A stretch of DNA of 64,000 bases from Neoroseomonas oryzicola. GTDB lineage: Bacteria; Pseudomonadota; Alphaproteobacteria; Acetobacterales; Acetobacteraceae. Under the pieces are notes generated by a model. It made no database searches and had not been told where the DNA came from. It saw only the letters and a list, made by a program, of their open reading frames with translations. Location of the stretch: the NCBI RefSeq assembly GCF_012163135.1, contig NZ_JAAVUP010000003.1:586283-650282 (forward strand), written 5' to 3'. The stretch's first letter is position 1. Every line of letters begins with the position of its first letter. Both the position numbers and the translations under genes were made by a program. Of this stretch, positions 16,854-25,436 are shown in pieces.

Positions 16854-17351
16854 ATGGCTGCAGCGCACGCCGCACTGCTCCTGCCCGTCCTCCTCCTCGC
16901 CTGCGCCGAAGGGCCGGACGAGGAGGCGGTCGCCGCCATGCACCAGGCCTTCGCGAATGCGCGGGCGAGCATCGCGGCCGCGGGACCTGCCGCCCCGTCC
17001 CCCGCCACGCCGTCCCCACCGCCTGCCGCGGCCAGCCTGCCGGTGGCGCAGCCCTCGGCGCCGCGGCTGCGCGGCGCGGGCGCGCCGACCGCGGCCGCCG
17101 CGCTGCTGGGAACCCGCGCGGAGGAGATGCGCCGCATGCTCGGCGAGCCCTCCCTGCGTCGGCCCGAGGGCGAGGCCGAGATCTGGCTCTACGAGGCCGC
17201 CGATTGCCGGCTTGACGTCGTGCTCTACCCGGAGCGCGGCGCGATGGTCGTGGCCCATGCCGCCGCCCGCGCGCAAGGTGCGGCCGCGGTGACCGAGGCC
17301 GCCTGCCTTGCTTCCATCGCGGCCTACCTCGGCGCGACGCGCAGGACCTGA
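16854..17351 (+). CDS. putative lipoprotein/secreted protein with SmpA-like segment
   Basis: Not recognised as a named family. 165 residues. The N-terminus AALLLPVLLLACAEG is a lipobox-like signal ending at a Cys (LLAC, Cys near residue 17). A Pro/Ala linker follows to about residue 75. The C-terminal part LLGTRAEEMRRMLGEPSLRRPEGEAEIWLYEAADCRLDVVLYP resembles the start of SmpA/BamE-type domains, where 'xLGxPxxxRxEGxxxxWxY' recurs. Two Cys residues in the C-terminal part could form a disulfide. Probably anchored in the outer membrane periplasmic face, by inference. Confidence 0.6.
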   Translation: MAAAHAALLLPVLLLACAEGPDEEAVAAMHQAFANARASIAAAGPAAPSPATPSPPPAAASLPVAQPSAPRLRGAGAPTAAAALLGTRAEEMRRMLGEPSLRRPEGEAEIWLYEAADCRLDVVLYPERGAMVVAHAAARAQGAAAVTEAACLASIAAYLGATRRT

Positions 17352-17407
17352 CGGCTTGGCAGCGCGCCGTGGCGCGTTAAGAGCAAGGCCCTGACCTGGT
17401 CCGCGGG

Positions 17408-18328
17408 GTGCGTGTGTACGCCTGGCTCGATGCCTTCGTTCCTGCCTTCGCGCTGCTGGCGCTCGGCACGCTGCTGAAGCGCCGCCTGCTGAAGGACGAC
17501 ACCATCTGGGCGGGCATGGAGCGCCTGATCTACTGGGTGTTGCTGCCGTCCCTCATCGTCGCGGCGCTGGCGCCGCTCAACCTCTCGGAGCTGCCGCTGG
17601 GGCGCATCGCTGGGGCGATCTGGACGGCGCTGGCGCTGGGCACGGTGATCTCGGTCCTGCTGGCGCGCGCGCTGGGGCTCGGGCATCCGGCGATGACCTC
17701 GGTGCTGCAGGGCGGCATCCGCTTCAACAACCTGATGGGCTTCGCCATCGTCGGCGCGCTGTTCGGCGCGCCGGGCACCGGCTTCGGGGCGGTCGCCACC
17801 GGCATCATCGTGCCTTTCGTGCAGGTGGTGACGACGCTGGCCTTCGCGCTGGACGGCCAGCGCGGGCCGCCGCGCCCGGCGATGATCGCGCGGCAATTGC
17901 TGCTGAACCCGCTGCTGCTGGCGGTGGCGATCGGCTTCGGCGTCGCGGCGCTGGGCGGGCTGCCGCCGGGCATCGCGCCGACGGTGCAGACGCTGGGCCG
18001 CGCATCGGTGGCGCTCGGCCTGCTGTGCGTCGGCGCGGCGCTGTCGGTCGACTCCTTTTCCGACCGCGTGGGCGTGCAGGCGGTGACGGGCGTGCTGAAG
18101 CTGACGGTGATGCCGCTCGTCACCTGGGCTCTGTGCACGCTGTTCGGCGTGCCGCCGCTCGCGACCGCGGTCGCGGTGATCTTCATGGCGCTGCCGACGG
18201 CGGCGACGTCCTACGTCATGGCGCGCGCGCTGGGCGGGGATGCGCCGCTGATGGCGGCGATCACGACGACGGAACACATCGCGTCGATCCTGACGCTGCC
18301 GCTGTGGGTGATGCTGGTGGCGCCGTAG
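17408..18328 (+). CDS. AEC-family (auxin efflux carrier type) transporter
   Basis: Integral membrane carrier of the auxin efflux carrier family, 306 residues with about ten hydrophobic helices. Seen: the opening FVPAFALLALGTLLKRR, GGIRFNNLMGFAIVGALFG near residue 100 (the conserved RxNN-like block of the family), and the end MALPTAATSYVMARALGGDAPLMAAITTTEH, another family hallmark. Bacterial members export malonate, malate or other organic anions. The start is GTG at 17408; a GTG two codons later is equally possible. It is convergent with the next TctC receptor across a family B repeat. Confidence 0.88.
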   Translation: MRVYAWLDAFVPAFALLALGTLLKRRLLKDDTIWAGMERLIYWVLLPSLIVAALAPLNLSELPLGRIAGAIWTALALGTVISVLLARALGLGHPAMTSVLQGGIRFNNLMGFAIVGALFGAPGTGFGAVATGIIVPFVQVVTTLAFALDGQRGPPRPAMIARQLLLNPLLLAVAIGFGVAALGGLPPGIAPTVQTLGRASVALGLLCVGAALSVDSFSDRVGVQAVTGVLKLTVMPLVTWALCTLFGVPPLATAVAVIFMALPTAATSYVMARALGGDAPLMAAITTTEHIASILTLPLWVMLVAP

Positions 18329-18330
18329 GC

Positions 18331-18459
18331 GGGGGGAAGGGAACTTCCCCCCGTGCCCCCCAACCTTCTTTGTCTTCTGGAGACTGACCTCGGCGGTCAG
18401 TTCCCATGTCCCAAAGAAGGTTGAGGGGGGTTCGGGGGGAGAAGTTCCCTTCTCCCCCC
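18331..18459. repeat. extragenic repeat family B, copy 1
   Basis: Three nested palindromes. Left: GGGGGGAAG GGAA CTTCCCCCC (18331-18352). Middle: CAACCTTCTTTG (18361-18372) pairs with CAAAGAAGGTTG (18412-18423) around a 39-base loop. Right: GGGGGGAGAAG TTCC CTTCTCCCCCC (18434-18459, perfect 11-bp stem). It fills the gap between convergent genes, starts 2 bases after one stop and ends 3 bases before the other, and so probably works as a two-way terminator. Confidence 0.85.
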
Positions 18460-18462
18460 GCC

Positions 18463-19434
18463 TCAGTTCACCGTGATCCGCGCCTCGCGCACCACCCGCG
18501 CCCACTTCTCCGATTCCGCCCGCAGATAGGTCGCGAGTTCCTCCGGCGTCGAGGACACTGCTTCCGCGCCCGCCGCGGCGAGCCGGTCCTTCACCGCCTG
18601 CTGGGCCAGCGCCTCGCGGATCGCGGCGTTGAAGCGCGCGACGACCGGCGCGGGCGTGCCGCCCGGGGCCATCACCGCGCCCCAGGATGTCGCCTGCGCG
18701 TCGGGCAGGCCGATCTCGGCCATGGTCGGCACGTTGGGCAGCAGGGGGGAGCGCCGCGCGCCGGTGACCGCGAGCGCGCGCACGCGCCCCGCCTGGATCT
18801 GCCCGATCGCGGACGGGATCTGGTCCAGCATCACCTGCACATTGCCCGCGACGACGTCGTTCAGCGCCGGCGCGCTGCCGCGATAGGGAACATGCGTGAT
18901 GTCGACGCGCGCGGCGAGCCGGAACAGCTCGGGCACCGTATGCGTCGACGACCCCGACCCAGCGGAACCGTAGGACAGCCGCCCCGGCTGCGCCCGCACC
19001 AGCGCGAGGAACTCCTGCGCCGTCTGCGCCTGCACGTTCGGGTTCACGATCAGCACGTGGTCCGTCGTGAAGGCCATCGAGATCGGCGCGAGGTCGCGCA
19101 GCGGATCGAAGCCGAGATTGCTGTAGAGATGCGGATTGACCGTGAGCGTGCCGGTCGTGCCCATCAGCAGCGTCGTCCCGTCGGGCGCGCTGCGGACGAC
19201 GTTCTCGACGCCGATGTTGCCGCCGGCGCCGGTGCGGTTCTCGACCACCACGGGCTGGCCCAACGTCTCCTGCAGGCGTTCGCCGAGCACGCGCGCCACC
19301 ACGTCGGTCGCGCCGCCGGCGGGGAAGGGCACGACGAAGCGGATGGGGCGCGTGGGCTGCCAGGCGCCCTGCGCCTGGGCGAGCGCAGGTGCCAACAGCG
19401 TCGCGGCGATCGCCGCGCGTCGTGTCGTCATCAT
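18463..19434 (-). CDS. Bug/TctC-family periplasmic receptor
   Basis: Second tripartite tricarboxylate-type receptor, 323 residues. Signal MMTTRRAAIAATLLAPALAQAQG, then the diagnostic WQPTRPIRFVVPFPAGGATDVVARVLGE and VPYRGSAPALNDVVAGNVQ. It lies 28 bases downstream of the isomerase gene on the same strand, at the end of the DUF993/dehydrogenase set, so it may bind the compound that pathway degrades. No TctA/TctB genes are near. Most of its relatives bind organic acids. Confidence 0.9.
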   Translation of the reverse strand: MMTTRRAAIAATLLAPALAQAQGAWQPTRPIRFVVPFPAGGATDVVARVLGERLQETLGQPVVVENRTGAGGNIGVENVVRSAPDGTTLLMGTTGTLTVNPHLYSNLGFDPLRDLAPISMAFTTDHVLIVNPNVQAQTAQEFLALVRAQPGRLSYGSAGSGSSTHTVPELFRLAARVDITHVPYRGSAPALNDVVAGNVQVMLDQIPSAIGQIQAGRVRALAVTGARRSPLLPNVPTMAEIGLPDAQATSWGAVMAPGGTPAPVVARFNAAIREALAQQAVKDRLAAAGAEAVSSTPEELATYLRAESEKWARVVREARITVN

Positions 19435-19462
19435 TGAACGTTGTCCCGGTCTTGGTTGTTGT

Positions 19463-20275
19463 TCAGCAATAGGCGTGGCGGGCCTTGACCTCCTGGATCA
19501 CCGTCTCGGGGTCCTGGGCCCACCAGTGTTTGGACAGGATCTCGACCTCGACGCCGCCTGTCCAGCCGGAAGCCTCGGCCATGGCGCGGATGGCGGGGAT
19601 GTCGATCACGCCTTCGCCGGGCAGGCCGCGGTCGAAGACCAGGTCCGTCGTCGGCACCTTCCAGTCGCACACATGGAAGCCGGCGATGCGCCCCTTGGCC
19701 CGCGCGACCTGGCGCGCGAGGTCCGGGTCCCACCAGACGTGATAGACGTCGAGCGCGATGCCCACGCCCGCGCCGAGCTCCTCGCAGAGATCGAGCGCCT
19801 GGCCGAGGGTGGAGAGCACCGAGCGATCCGCGCAGGTCATCGGGTGCAGCGGTTCGAGCGCGAGCGTCACGCCGGCGGCGCGCGCATCGAGGAGGATGGC
19901 GTGCAGCCCCTCGCGCATCATCTCCCGCGCGCCGGGCAGGTCCTTCGATCCCTTAGGCAGGCCGCCGCCGAGCACCACCAGGCAGTCGGCGCCGATGGCA
20001 TGCGCCTCGGCGATGGCGCGACGGTTGTCCTCGATCGCGGCGGCGCGGCCGGCGGCGTCCGCCGCGGGGAACATCCCGCCGCGGCACAGGCCGGTGACCT
20101 TGAGGCCCGCGTCGCGGATCTGCTTCGCGGCGGCCTCGACGCCCATGGCCTGCAGCACGTCGCGCCAGGGCGAGATGCCGGGGATGCCGTGGCGGGCGCA
20201 GGCCTCGATGACCTGCGGCAGCGACCACGGCTTGACCGTGATCGTGTTGAGCGAGAGCGGGCCGGCGGGCGTCAT
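19463..20275 (-). CDS. sugar phosphate isomerase/epimerase-type TIM-barrel protein
   Basis: AP-endonuclease-2/xylose-isomerase-like TIM barrel, 270 residues. Seen: LEPLHPM with a metal-ligand Glu near residue 145, IALDVYHVWWDP with the Asp/His pair near 175-184, GFHVCDW near 204 and EVEILSKHWW near 245, which together give the usual Glu-Asp-His-Glu divalent metal site. Its ATG overlaps the stop of the DUF993 gene by ATGA, so the two are translationally coupled. It probably isomerises or epimerises a keto-sugar or related acid in the same pathway. The exact reaction is unknown. Confidence 0.88.
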   Translation of the reverse strand: MTPAGPLSLNTITVKPWSLPQVIEACARHGIPGISPWRDVLQAMGVEAAAKQIRDAGLKVTGLCRGGMFPAADAAGRAAAIEDNRRAIAEAHAIGADCLVVLGGGLPKGSKDLPGAREMMREGLHAILLDARAAGVTLALEPLHPMTCADRSVLSTLGQALDLCEELGAGVGIALDVYHVWWDPDLARQVARAKGRIAGFHVCDWKVPTTDLVFDRGLPGEGVIDIPAIRAMAEASGWTGGVEVEILSKHWWAQDPETVIQEVKARHAYC

Positions 20276-21429
20276 GCGACGCCGTGCAGCGCGAGGAGGG
20301 ACTTCATCCGCGCCACCGCCATCTCCGGGTCGCGCAGCAGCCCGGCCTTGTCGGCGAGGCGGAAGAGCTCCGAGAAATGCTGGATGGACCGCGTCGATTG
20401 CTGCCCGCCCACCATGACGAAATGGTCCTGGTGGCCGTTCAGCCAGGCCATGAAGACCACGCCCGTCTTGTAGAAGCGGGTCGGCGCCTTGAAGATGTGG
20501 CGCGACAGCGGGACGGTCGGCGCCAGGATCTCGTGGAAGGTGCTGAGGTCGTTCTTCGACAGCGCGGCGAGCGCGCCGCCCACCGCCGGGGCGATCGGGT
20601 CGAAGATGCCGAGCAGCGCGTCGGAATAGCCCTGCGCGTCGCCCGCTATCAGCTCGGCGTAGTTGAAGTCGTCGCCGGTGTACATGCGCACGCCACGCGG
20701 CAGGCGGCGGCGCATCGAGATCTCCTTCTTGTCGTCCAGCAGCGAGACCTTCACGCCATCGACCTTGTCGGCATGCGCGTGGATGACGGCGAGCGCCGTG
20801 TCCATCGCCGCCATGTGGTCGTGGTTGCCCCAGTAGCCCTCGAGCGCCGGGTCGAACATCTCGCCGAGCCAGTGGATGATCACCGGCTGCTTCACCTGCG
20901 ACAGGATGCGGGCATAGACGCGCTCGTAGTCGGCCGGCGACGTCGCGGCCTTGGCCAGCGCGCGGGAGGCCATGAGGATGATGCGCCCGCCCATCGCCTC
21001 GACGGCCTCGCACTGTTCCTCATAGGCGCGGATGACGTCGTCCACCGTCACGTCCGGCCCGGGGGCTAGGTGGTCGGTGCCGGCGCCGGAGGCCATCACA
21101 GCGCCGGGATGGTCCTTCATCGCATCGAGCGAACGCCGGATGAGTTCCTGCGCGCCCACCCAGTCGAGGCCCATGCCGCGCTGCGCCGTGTCCATGGCTT
21201 CCGCGACACCGAGGCCGAGCGACCAGAGATGCTTGCGGAAGGCGATGGTGCGGTCCCAGTCGATCTTCACGTCGAGCCAGGGGTCCTGCTCCGCCAGCGG
21301 GTCCGCGACGACATGCGCGGCGGCCAGCGCGACGCGCGGGAAGGGCGGCGTCGCCTTCGCGAAGTCGCGTGCGGGGGAGGTGGCGAAGGGTTCGACGCGG
21401 CTGCCGTTCGGCAGGTTGATGGTGGGCAT
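20272..21429 (-). CDS. DUF993 (dihydrodipicolinate synthase-like) protein
   Basis: A 385-residue DUF993 protein, a divergent branch of the DapA/NAL aldolase TIM barrels. Seen: DHLAPGPDVTVDDVIRAYEEQ near residue 120 and PVIIHWLGEMFDPALEGYWG near 180. VDGVKVSLLDDKKE near 220 contains a Lys in the strand that carries the Schiff-base Lys in DapA. VRMYTGDDFNYAELI follows near 245. It overlaps the isomerase start by 4 bases and lies 5 bases downstream of the dehydrogenase stop, so it is mid-operon. It probably cleaves or forms a C-C bond in a sugar-acid pathway. No member reaction is known to me. Confidence 0.82.
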   Translation of the reverse strand: MPTINLPNGSRVEPFATSPARDFAKATPPFPRVALAAAHVVADPLAEQDPWLDVKIDWDRTIAFRKHLWSLGLGVAEAMDTAQRGMGLDWVGAQELIRRSLDAMKDHPGAVMASGAGTDHLAPGPDVTVDDVIRAYEEQCEAVEAMGGRIILMASRALAKAATSPADYERVYARILSQVKQPVIIHWLGEMFDPALEGYWGNHDHMAAMDTALAVIHAHADKVDGVKVSLLDDKKEISMRRRLPRGVRMYTGDDFNYAELIAGDAQGYSDALLGIFDPIAPAVGGALAALSKNDLSTFHEILAPTVPLSRHIFKAPTRFYKTGVVFMAWLNGHQDHFVMVGGQQSTRSIQHFSELFRLADKAGLLRDPEMAVARMKSLLALHGVA

Positions 21430-21434
21430 ATCCG

Positions 21435-22589
21435 TCACGCCTCCAGCTTCGGCAGATCGATCCAGCGGCGCTCGGCCCAGGACTTCAGGCCGGCTTCGGC
21501 AAGCTGCACGCCCTTCGCCCCCGCCAGCAGGTTCCAGGGATAGTCGGGGCGTTCGCCCGCGACGTGCTTGAGGAATTCCTCCCACTGCACGCGGAAGCCG
21601 TTGGGGAAGTCCTGCGTCGTCGGCACTTCCTGCCAGCCGGCGAAGAAGTCGATCGTCTGCGGCTGGTCGGGGTTCCACACCGGCTTCGGCGTGGCGACGC
21701 GCGACTGCGTCCAGCACTTGTGCAGCCCGCAGATCGCGGACCCATGCGTGCCGTCCACCTGGAAGGTCACCAGGTCGTCGCGACGGACGCGCGTGACCCA
21801 GGAGGAATTGATGTGCGCGATCGCCCCGCCTTCCAGCTGGAAGGTCGCATAGGCCGCATCGTCGGCGTCCGCCTTGTACGGCTTGCCGTCCTCCCCGATG
21901 CGCTCGGGGATGTGCACGGCGCCGAGGCAGGAGACCGCCTCCACATTGCCGAACAGATTGTCCAGCACGTAGCGCCAGTGGCAGAGCATATCGAGGATGA
22001 TGCCCCCGCCCTCGGCCTTCTTGTAGTTCCAGGACGGGCGCTGCGCGGGCTGCAGGTCGCCTTCGAAGACCCAGTAGCCGAACTCGCCCTTCACCGAGCA
22101 GATGCGCCCGAGGAAGCCGCTGTCGATCACCATCTTCAGCTTGCGCAGGCCGGGCAGGAACAGCTTGTCCTGCACCACGCCGTTCTTGATGCCCTTCTCC
22201 TTCGCCAGCTTCGCGACGGCGAGCGCATCGGCCAGCGTGTCGGCGGTCGGCTTCTCGCAATAGATGTGCTTGCCGGCGTTGATCGCCTTGGTCAGCAGCC
22301 CCGCGCGCATCTGCGTCGTCGCGGCGTCGAAGAAGATCTCATCCTTCGGGTCCGCGAGGCAGGCATCGAGATCGGTCGACACGCGCGAGATGCCATGCGC
22401 CTTGGCAAGCGCCTCGAGCTTCGCGCGGTTGCGCCCGACGATCACGGGGTCCGGCATGATCGTGTCGCCATTCGCGAGCTTCACGCCGCCATCGGCGCGA
22501 ATCGCGGCGATGGAGCGGATCAGGTGCTGGTTCATCCCCATCCGGCCGGTGACGCCGTTCATGATGAGGCCGATGCGGCGTTCCGCCAT
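21435..22589 (-). CDS. Gfo/Idh/MocA-family NAD(P)-dependent dehydrogenase
   Basis: A 384-residue oxidoreductase with an N-terminal Rossmann domain (RIGLIMNGVTGRMGMNQHL, residues 4-22) and the family motif EKPTADTLADALAVAKLAKEKG near residue 110, where the EKP lysine is the catalytic residue. The C-terminal alpha/beta domain ends with an aromatic substrate-site segment (WNYKKAEGGGIILDMLCHWRY). The start at 22589 has GGGACC upstream. Members oxidise sugars, inositols and their derivatives. It lies between the DapA-like and DUF993 genes on the same strand. Confidence 0.9.
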   Translation of the reverse strand: MAERRIGLIMNGVTGRMGMNQHLIRSIAAIRADGGVKLANGDTIMPDPVIVGRNRAKLEALAKAHGISRVSTDLDACLADPKDEIFFDAATTQMRAGLLTKAINAGKHIYCEKPTADTLADALAVAKLAKEKGIKNGVVQDKLFLPGLRKLKMVIDSGFLGRICSVKGEFGYWVFEGDLQPAQRPSWNYKKAEGGGIILDMLCHWRYVLDNLFGNVEAVSCLGAVHIPERIGEDGKPYKADADDAAYATFQLEGGAIAHINSSWVTRVRRDDLVTFQVDGTHGSAICGLHKCWTQSRVATPKPVWNPDQPQTIDFFAGWQEVPTTQDFPNGFRVQWEEFLKHVAGERPDYPWNLLAGAKGVQLAEAGLKSWAERRWIDLPKLEA

Positions 22590-22602
22590 GTGTCTTGGTC
22601 CC

Positions 22603-23661
22603 TTACGAAAGCCAGCGATGGAGATTGGCCGCGACGAAGCCGTCATCCGTCAGCAGCGGGTAGCGTTCCGCGACGGCGGTCAGCAGTTCCGCCTGTCCCG
22701 GCGAGAGCGTTTCGTGTTCGTCGAGGCACCAGGTGCCTTCCAGCAGCCCCTGGCGGCGCAGCACCTCGTGGCAGCCGGCGATGACGCCGTGGAAGTCGTT
22801 CGCCACGTCGAAGACCGCGGCGTTCATCTCCGTCACCGCGGCATCGAGCGCGAGCAGGTCGGTCGGCACGCGGTTCTCGCGCGCGGCCTCGGCGCAGCGC
22901 GCCTGCAGCTGCACCGCCGCGCGCGTCCAGACGGACCAGTGCCCGAGCAGCCCGCCGGCGATGCGCATCGTGACGGACCGCCCGTCATGCGCGAGGCGGA
23001 AGGGTGTCAGCAGGTCGGCGACGATGTGGTCGTCATTGCCCGTGTAGAGCGTGACGCGATCCTGCGCGCCCGCTTCCAGCACGCCGCGCAGCACGTCGAG
23101 CGTGGCATAACGGTTGAAGGGCGCGATCTTGATCGCGACGACGTTGGGGATGGAAGCGAAGCGCTTCCAGAAGGAGGCCGGCAGCCGCACCCCGCCCACC
23201 GCGGGCTGCAGGTAGAAGCCGAACAGCGGCATCTCGGCGGCGACGGCTTCGCAATGCGCGACGATCTCGTCCTCCGACGCACCCTTCCAGGCGGCCAGCG
23301 AGAGCAGCACCGCGTGATAGCCGAGAGAGCGCGCGACCTGCGCTTCCTTCACCGCCTGCGCGGTCTTGCCGATCGCGCCGGCGACCAGGATCGGCGCCTC
23401 GGCGCGCTCGGCCGCCGCTTCCGCGGCGATGCGCAGCACGGGCTCGTACAGGCCCCGGTCGCGGATCTGGAACTGCGTGGTGTGGACGCCGACGGCGAGC
23501 CCGCCCGACCCGGCCTCGAGGTAGTAGCGCGACAACGCCTTCTGGCGCTGCGCATCCATCTCGCGCTTCGGATTCAGCGCCAGGGGATGCGCGGGGATCA
23601 CACAGCCCGCGCGCAGCCGCGACGCAAGCCCTTCCGGCCAGTCCTGCCAGCGCAGCCCCAC
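22603..23661 (-). CDS. dihydrodipicolinate synthase-family (DapA-like) aldolase/dehydratase
   Basis: A 352-residue Schiff-base aldolase relative and the first gene of the minus-strand operon that runs to 19463. Seen: LSRYYLEAGSGGLAVG near residue 45, LYEP/VAGAIGKT in the middle and FGFYLQPAVGG near 160. VAIKIAPFNRY near 200 carries the likely Schiff-base lysine. VTLYTGNDDHIV follows near 223. It starts at GTG 23661 with GGGAGGG five bases ahead. The TetR-type operator lies 17-32 bases upstream of the start. DapA-family enzymes act on pyruvate-derived or 2-keto-sugar-acid substrates. The precise one is unknown. Confidence 0.87.
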   Translation of the reverse strand: MGLRWQDWPEGLASRLRAGCVIPAHPLALNPKREMDAQRQKALSRYYLEAGSGGLAVGVHTTQFQIRDRGLYEPVLRIAAEAAAERAEAPILVAGAIGKTAQAVKEAQVARSLGYHAVLLSLAAWKGASEDEIVAHCEAVAAEMPLFGFYLQPAVGGVRLPASFWKRFASIPNVVAIKIAPFNRYATLDVLRGVLEAGAQDRVTLYTGNDDHIVADLLTPFRLAHDGRSVTMRIAGGLLGHWSVWTRAAVQLQARCAEAARENRVPTDLLALDAAVTEMNAAVFDVANDFHGVIAGCHEVLRRQGLLEGTWCLDEHETLSPGQAELLTAVAERYPLLTDDGFVAANLHRWLS

Positions 23662-23677
23662 GCTTCCCTCCCGTGTG

Positions 23678-23693
23678 GTAACTGTCTGGTTAC
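23678..23693. promoter_or_regulatory. palindromic operator in front of the DapA-like operon
   Basis: Perfect inverted repeat GTAAC-N6-GTTAC inside an AT-richer stretch of an otherwise GC-rich region. It lies between the tetR stop and the first catabolic gene, 17-32 bases before its GTG start. Size and symmetry fit a TetR-family dimer site that blocks the promoter. Binding by the neighbour TetR is inference. Confidence 0.6.
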
Positions 23694-23715
23694 TTAAGCC
23701 GGTGGGGCGCCGCGG

Positions 23716-24351
23716 TCAAGCCGGGCGCAGATAGCCCAGCACCACCTCGACCACATGCTGCTCCCGCGCCTCGAGCGCCGCCTCGGTGCCGAGGTCCTCG
23801 CCGAAGATGGTGGACAGCGTGTGCCGGTTCGCGACCCAGAAATGCCCCAGGCCGAGCATGGTCACGTAGAGCTGCAGCGGATCGACGTCGCGGCGGAACA
23901 CGCCCGCCTCCTCCCCGCGCTTCAGCACCGCGCGCAGGCTGTCGAGCAGCGGGGAATACAGCGCCGGCACCTCCGCGCTGCGCTTCAGATAGGCCGCGCG
24001 GTGGAGGTTCTCCTGGTTCAGCAGGGCGACGAATTCCGGATGCGCCGCCGTGTAGCGCAGGTTGAAGCGCGCGAGCCGCGCCATGGCCTCCGCCGGCGGC
24101 AGGTGCTCGACCTCGAGCGCATGCTCCTCCGCCCGCTTGGCGGCATAGGCGCGCTCCAGCACGATAAGCCAGAGCTCCTCCTTCGAGCCGAAATGCGCAT
24201 AGAGCATGCGCTTGTTCGCACCGGACCGCGCCGCGATCTCGTCCACCCGCGCGCCGGCCAGGCCGTTCATGGCGAATTCCGCCAGCGCCGCATCCAGGAT
24301 GCGCTGGCGCGTCGCGGCCGCGCGGGGGGAAAGCGGGCGCGAGCCTTCCAT
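23716..24351 (-). CDS. TetR-family transcriptional regulator
   Basis: A 211-residue dimeric repressor. The N-terminal helix-turn-helix is clear: TRQRILDAALAEFAMNGLAG, VDEIAARSGANKRMLYAHFGSKEELW (residues 14-60). The C-terminal ligand domain holds LNQENLHRAAYLK near residue 110 and resembles regulators with a TetR_C domain of the RutR-like type. It starts in overlap with the stop of the epimerase gene (TGATG), and the operator lies just downstream between it and the DapA-like gene. It is therefore the best candidate regulator of the catabolic genes at 19463-23661, and possibly of its own operon. Confidence 0.92.
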   Translation of the reverse strand: MEGSRPLSPRAAATRQRILDAALAEFAMNGLAGARVDEIAARSGANKRMLYAHFGSKEELWLIVLERAYAAKRAEEHALEVEHLPPAEAMARLARFNLRYTAAHPEFVALLNQENLHRAAYLKRSAEVPALYSPLLDSLRAVLKRGEEAGVFRRDVDPLQLYVTMLGLGHFWVANRHTLSTIFGEDLGTEAALEAREQHVVEVVLGYLRPA

Positions 24352-25376
24352 CAGAACCTTCCGTCCCGCACTTCGAACTTGGTCGCCTTGCCGAGCGACC
24401 GCCCGCCCCGCGCCACCCATTCCGCCACGCGGTCCAGCATCCAGGCGAGCGGCACGGACGGGTAGCCGAAGGTCGCGAAGGCGCGCGCGGCATTGGACAG
24501 CAGCGCGTCCGGCGCCTCGGTGCCCGCGAAGGCGACCTCCTTGCCGAAGCGACGGGCGAATTCCTGCGCGACCCAACGGACCGAGACGGTCTCCGGCCCC
24601 GTCACGTTGAGGATCGGGCAGGAGGCATCCGCGCGGGCGAGGGCGCGCAGCGTCCAGGCATTGGCGTCGCCCTGCCAGATCACGTTGGCATGGCCCATGG
24701 CGACCGACACCGGCGTGCCGGCCAGCACCTTCGACGCGATGTCGTGCAGCACGCCGTAGCGCAGGTCGATCGCGTAGTTCAGCCGGATGCCGAAGCAGGG
24801 CGTGCCCCGCGTCGCCGCCGCGTGCTGGAACACCCGCTCGCGCCCCAGGCAGGACGCCGCATAGTCGCCGACGGGCGCGGGTGCGGTGTCCTCGGAGGCG
24901 CCGCCCGAGATGACAGGGACCAGCGGCAGCACGTTGCCGGTCGAGAAGAAGACGATGCGCGATTCCGCCCAGCGTTCGGCGACCATCGCCGGCAGCAGCA
25001 CGTTCATCGCCCAGGTCAGCGGCTCGTTGCCGGTGGACCCGAACTTGCGCGCGGCCATGAAGACGACATTCGGCGCATCCGGCAGGGCGGCGAGCGCGGC
25101 GCGGTCGGTCAGATCCGCTGCGAGGCACTCGATGCCCCAGGATTCCATCCGCGCGCGCAGCCCTTCCTCGGACCAGCGGGCCACCGCGATGACGCGGCGG
25201 GACGGGTCGGCGCGCATCGCCTGGCGGCACAGGGTCGGGCCCATCTTGCCCGCCGCGCCCAGCACCAGGATGTCCCCCGGCACGGCGGCGAGGTCGGCGA
25301 CCAGCGCTGGATCCGGGCGCGACAGCACCTCCTCGAGCGCTTCCTCGTCGGCGATGGTCGAAGGCAGATGCGGCAC
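24351..25376 (-). CDS. NAD-dependent epimerase/dehydratase (extended SDR)
   Basis: A 341-residue Rossmann-fold protein. Seen: the nucleotide-binding ILVLGAAGKMGPTLCRQAMRAD (about residues 35-56), NVVFMAARKFGS near 98 and a Tyr-containing stretch GDYAASCLGRERVF near 175. The classic YxxxK is not obvious (YAASCLG), so catalysis may differ from typical GalE enzymes, or it may act as a reductase. It is the first gene upstream of tetR on the same strand, and its stop overlaps the tetR start, so it belongs with the sugar-catabolism set. Confidence 0.8.
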   Translation of the reverse strand: MPHLPSTIADEEALEEVLSRPDPALVADLAAVPGDILVLGAAGKMGPTLCRQAMRADPSRRVIAVARWSEEGLRARMESWGIECLAADLTDRAALAALPDAPNVVFMAARKFGSTGNEPLTWAMNVLLPAMVAERWAESRIVFFSTGNVLPLVPVISGGASEDTAPAPVGDYAASCLGRERVFQHAAATRGTPCFGIRLNYAIDLRYGVLHDIASKVLAGTPVSVAMGHANVIWQGDANAWTLRALARADASCPILNVTGPETVSVRWVAQEFARRFGKEVAFAGTEAPDALLSNAARAFATFGYPSVPLAWMLDRVAEWVARGGRSLGKATKFEVRDGRF

Positions 25377-25436
25377 GGCGGTTCCTCCCGCCGCGCATGT
25401 TCGCCCCCGGGCCGGGGGCTGTCCATCAGGGGGGCG

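Noticed and set aside
18331-18459. Possible CRISPR or phage attachment site in the family B repeat
   Set aside because: No direct repeats with spacers, no cas genes and no integrase are present. The symmetry is inverted, not direct.
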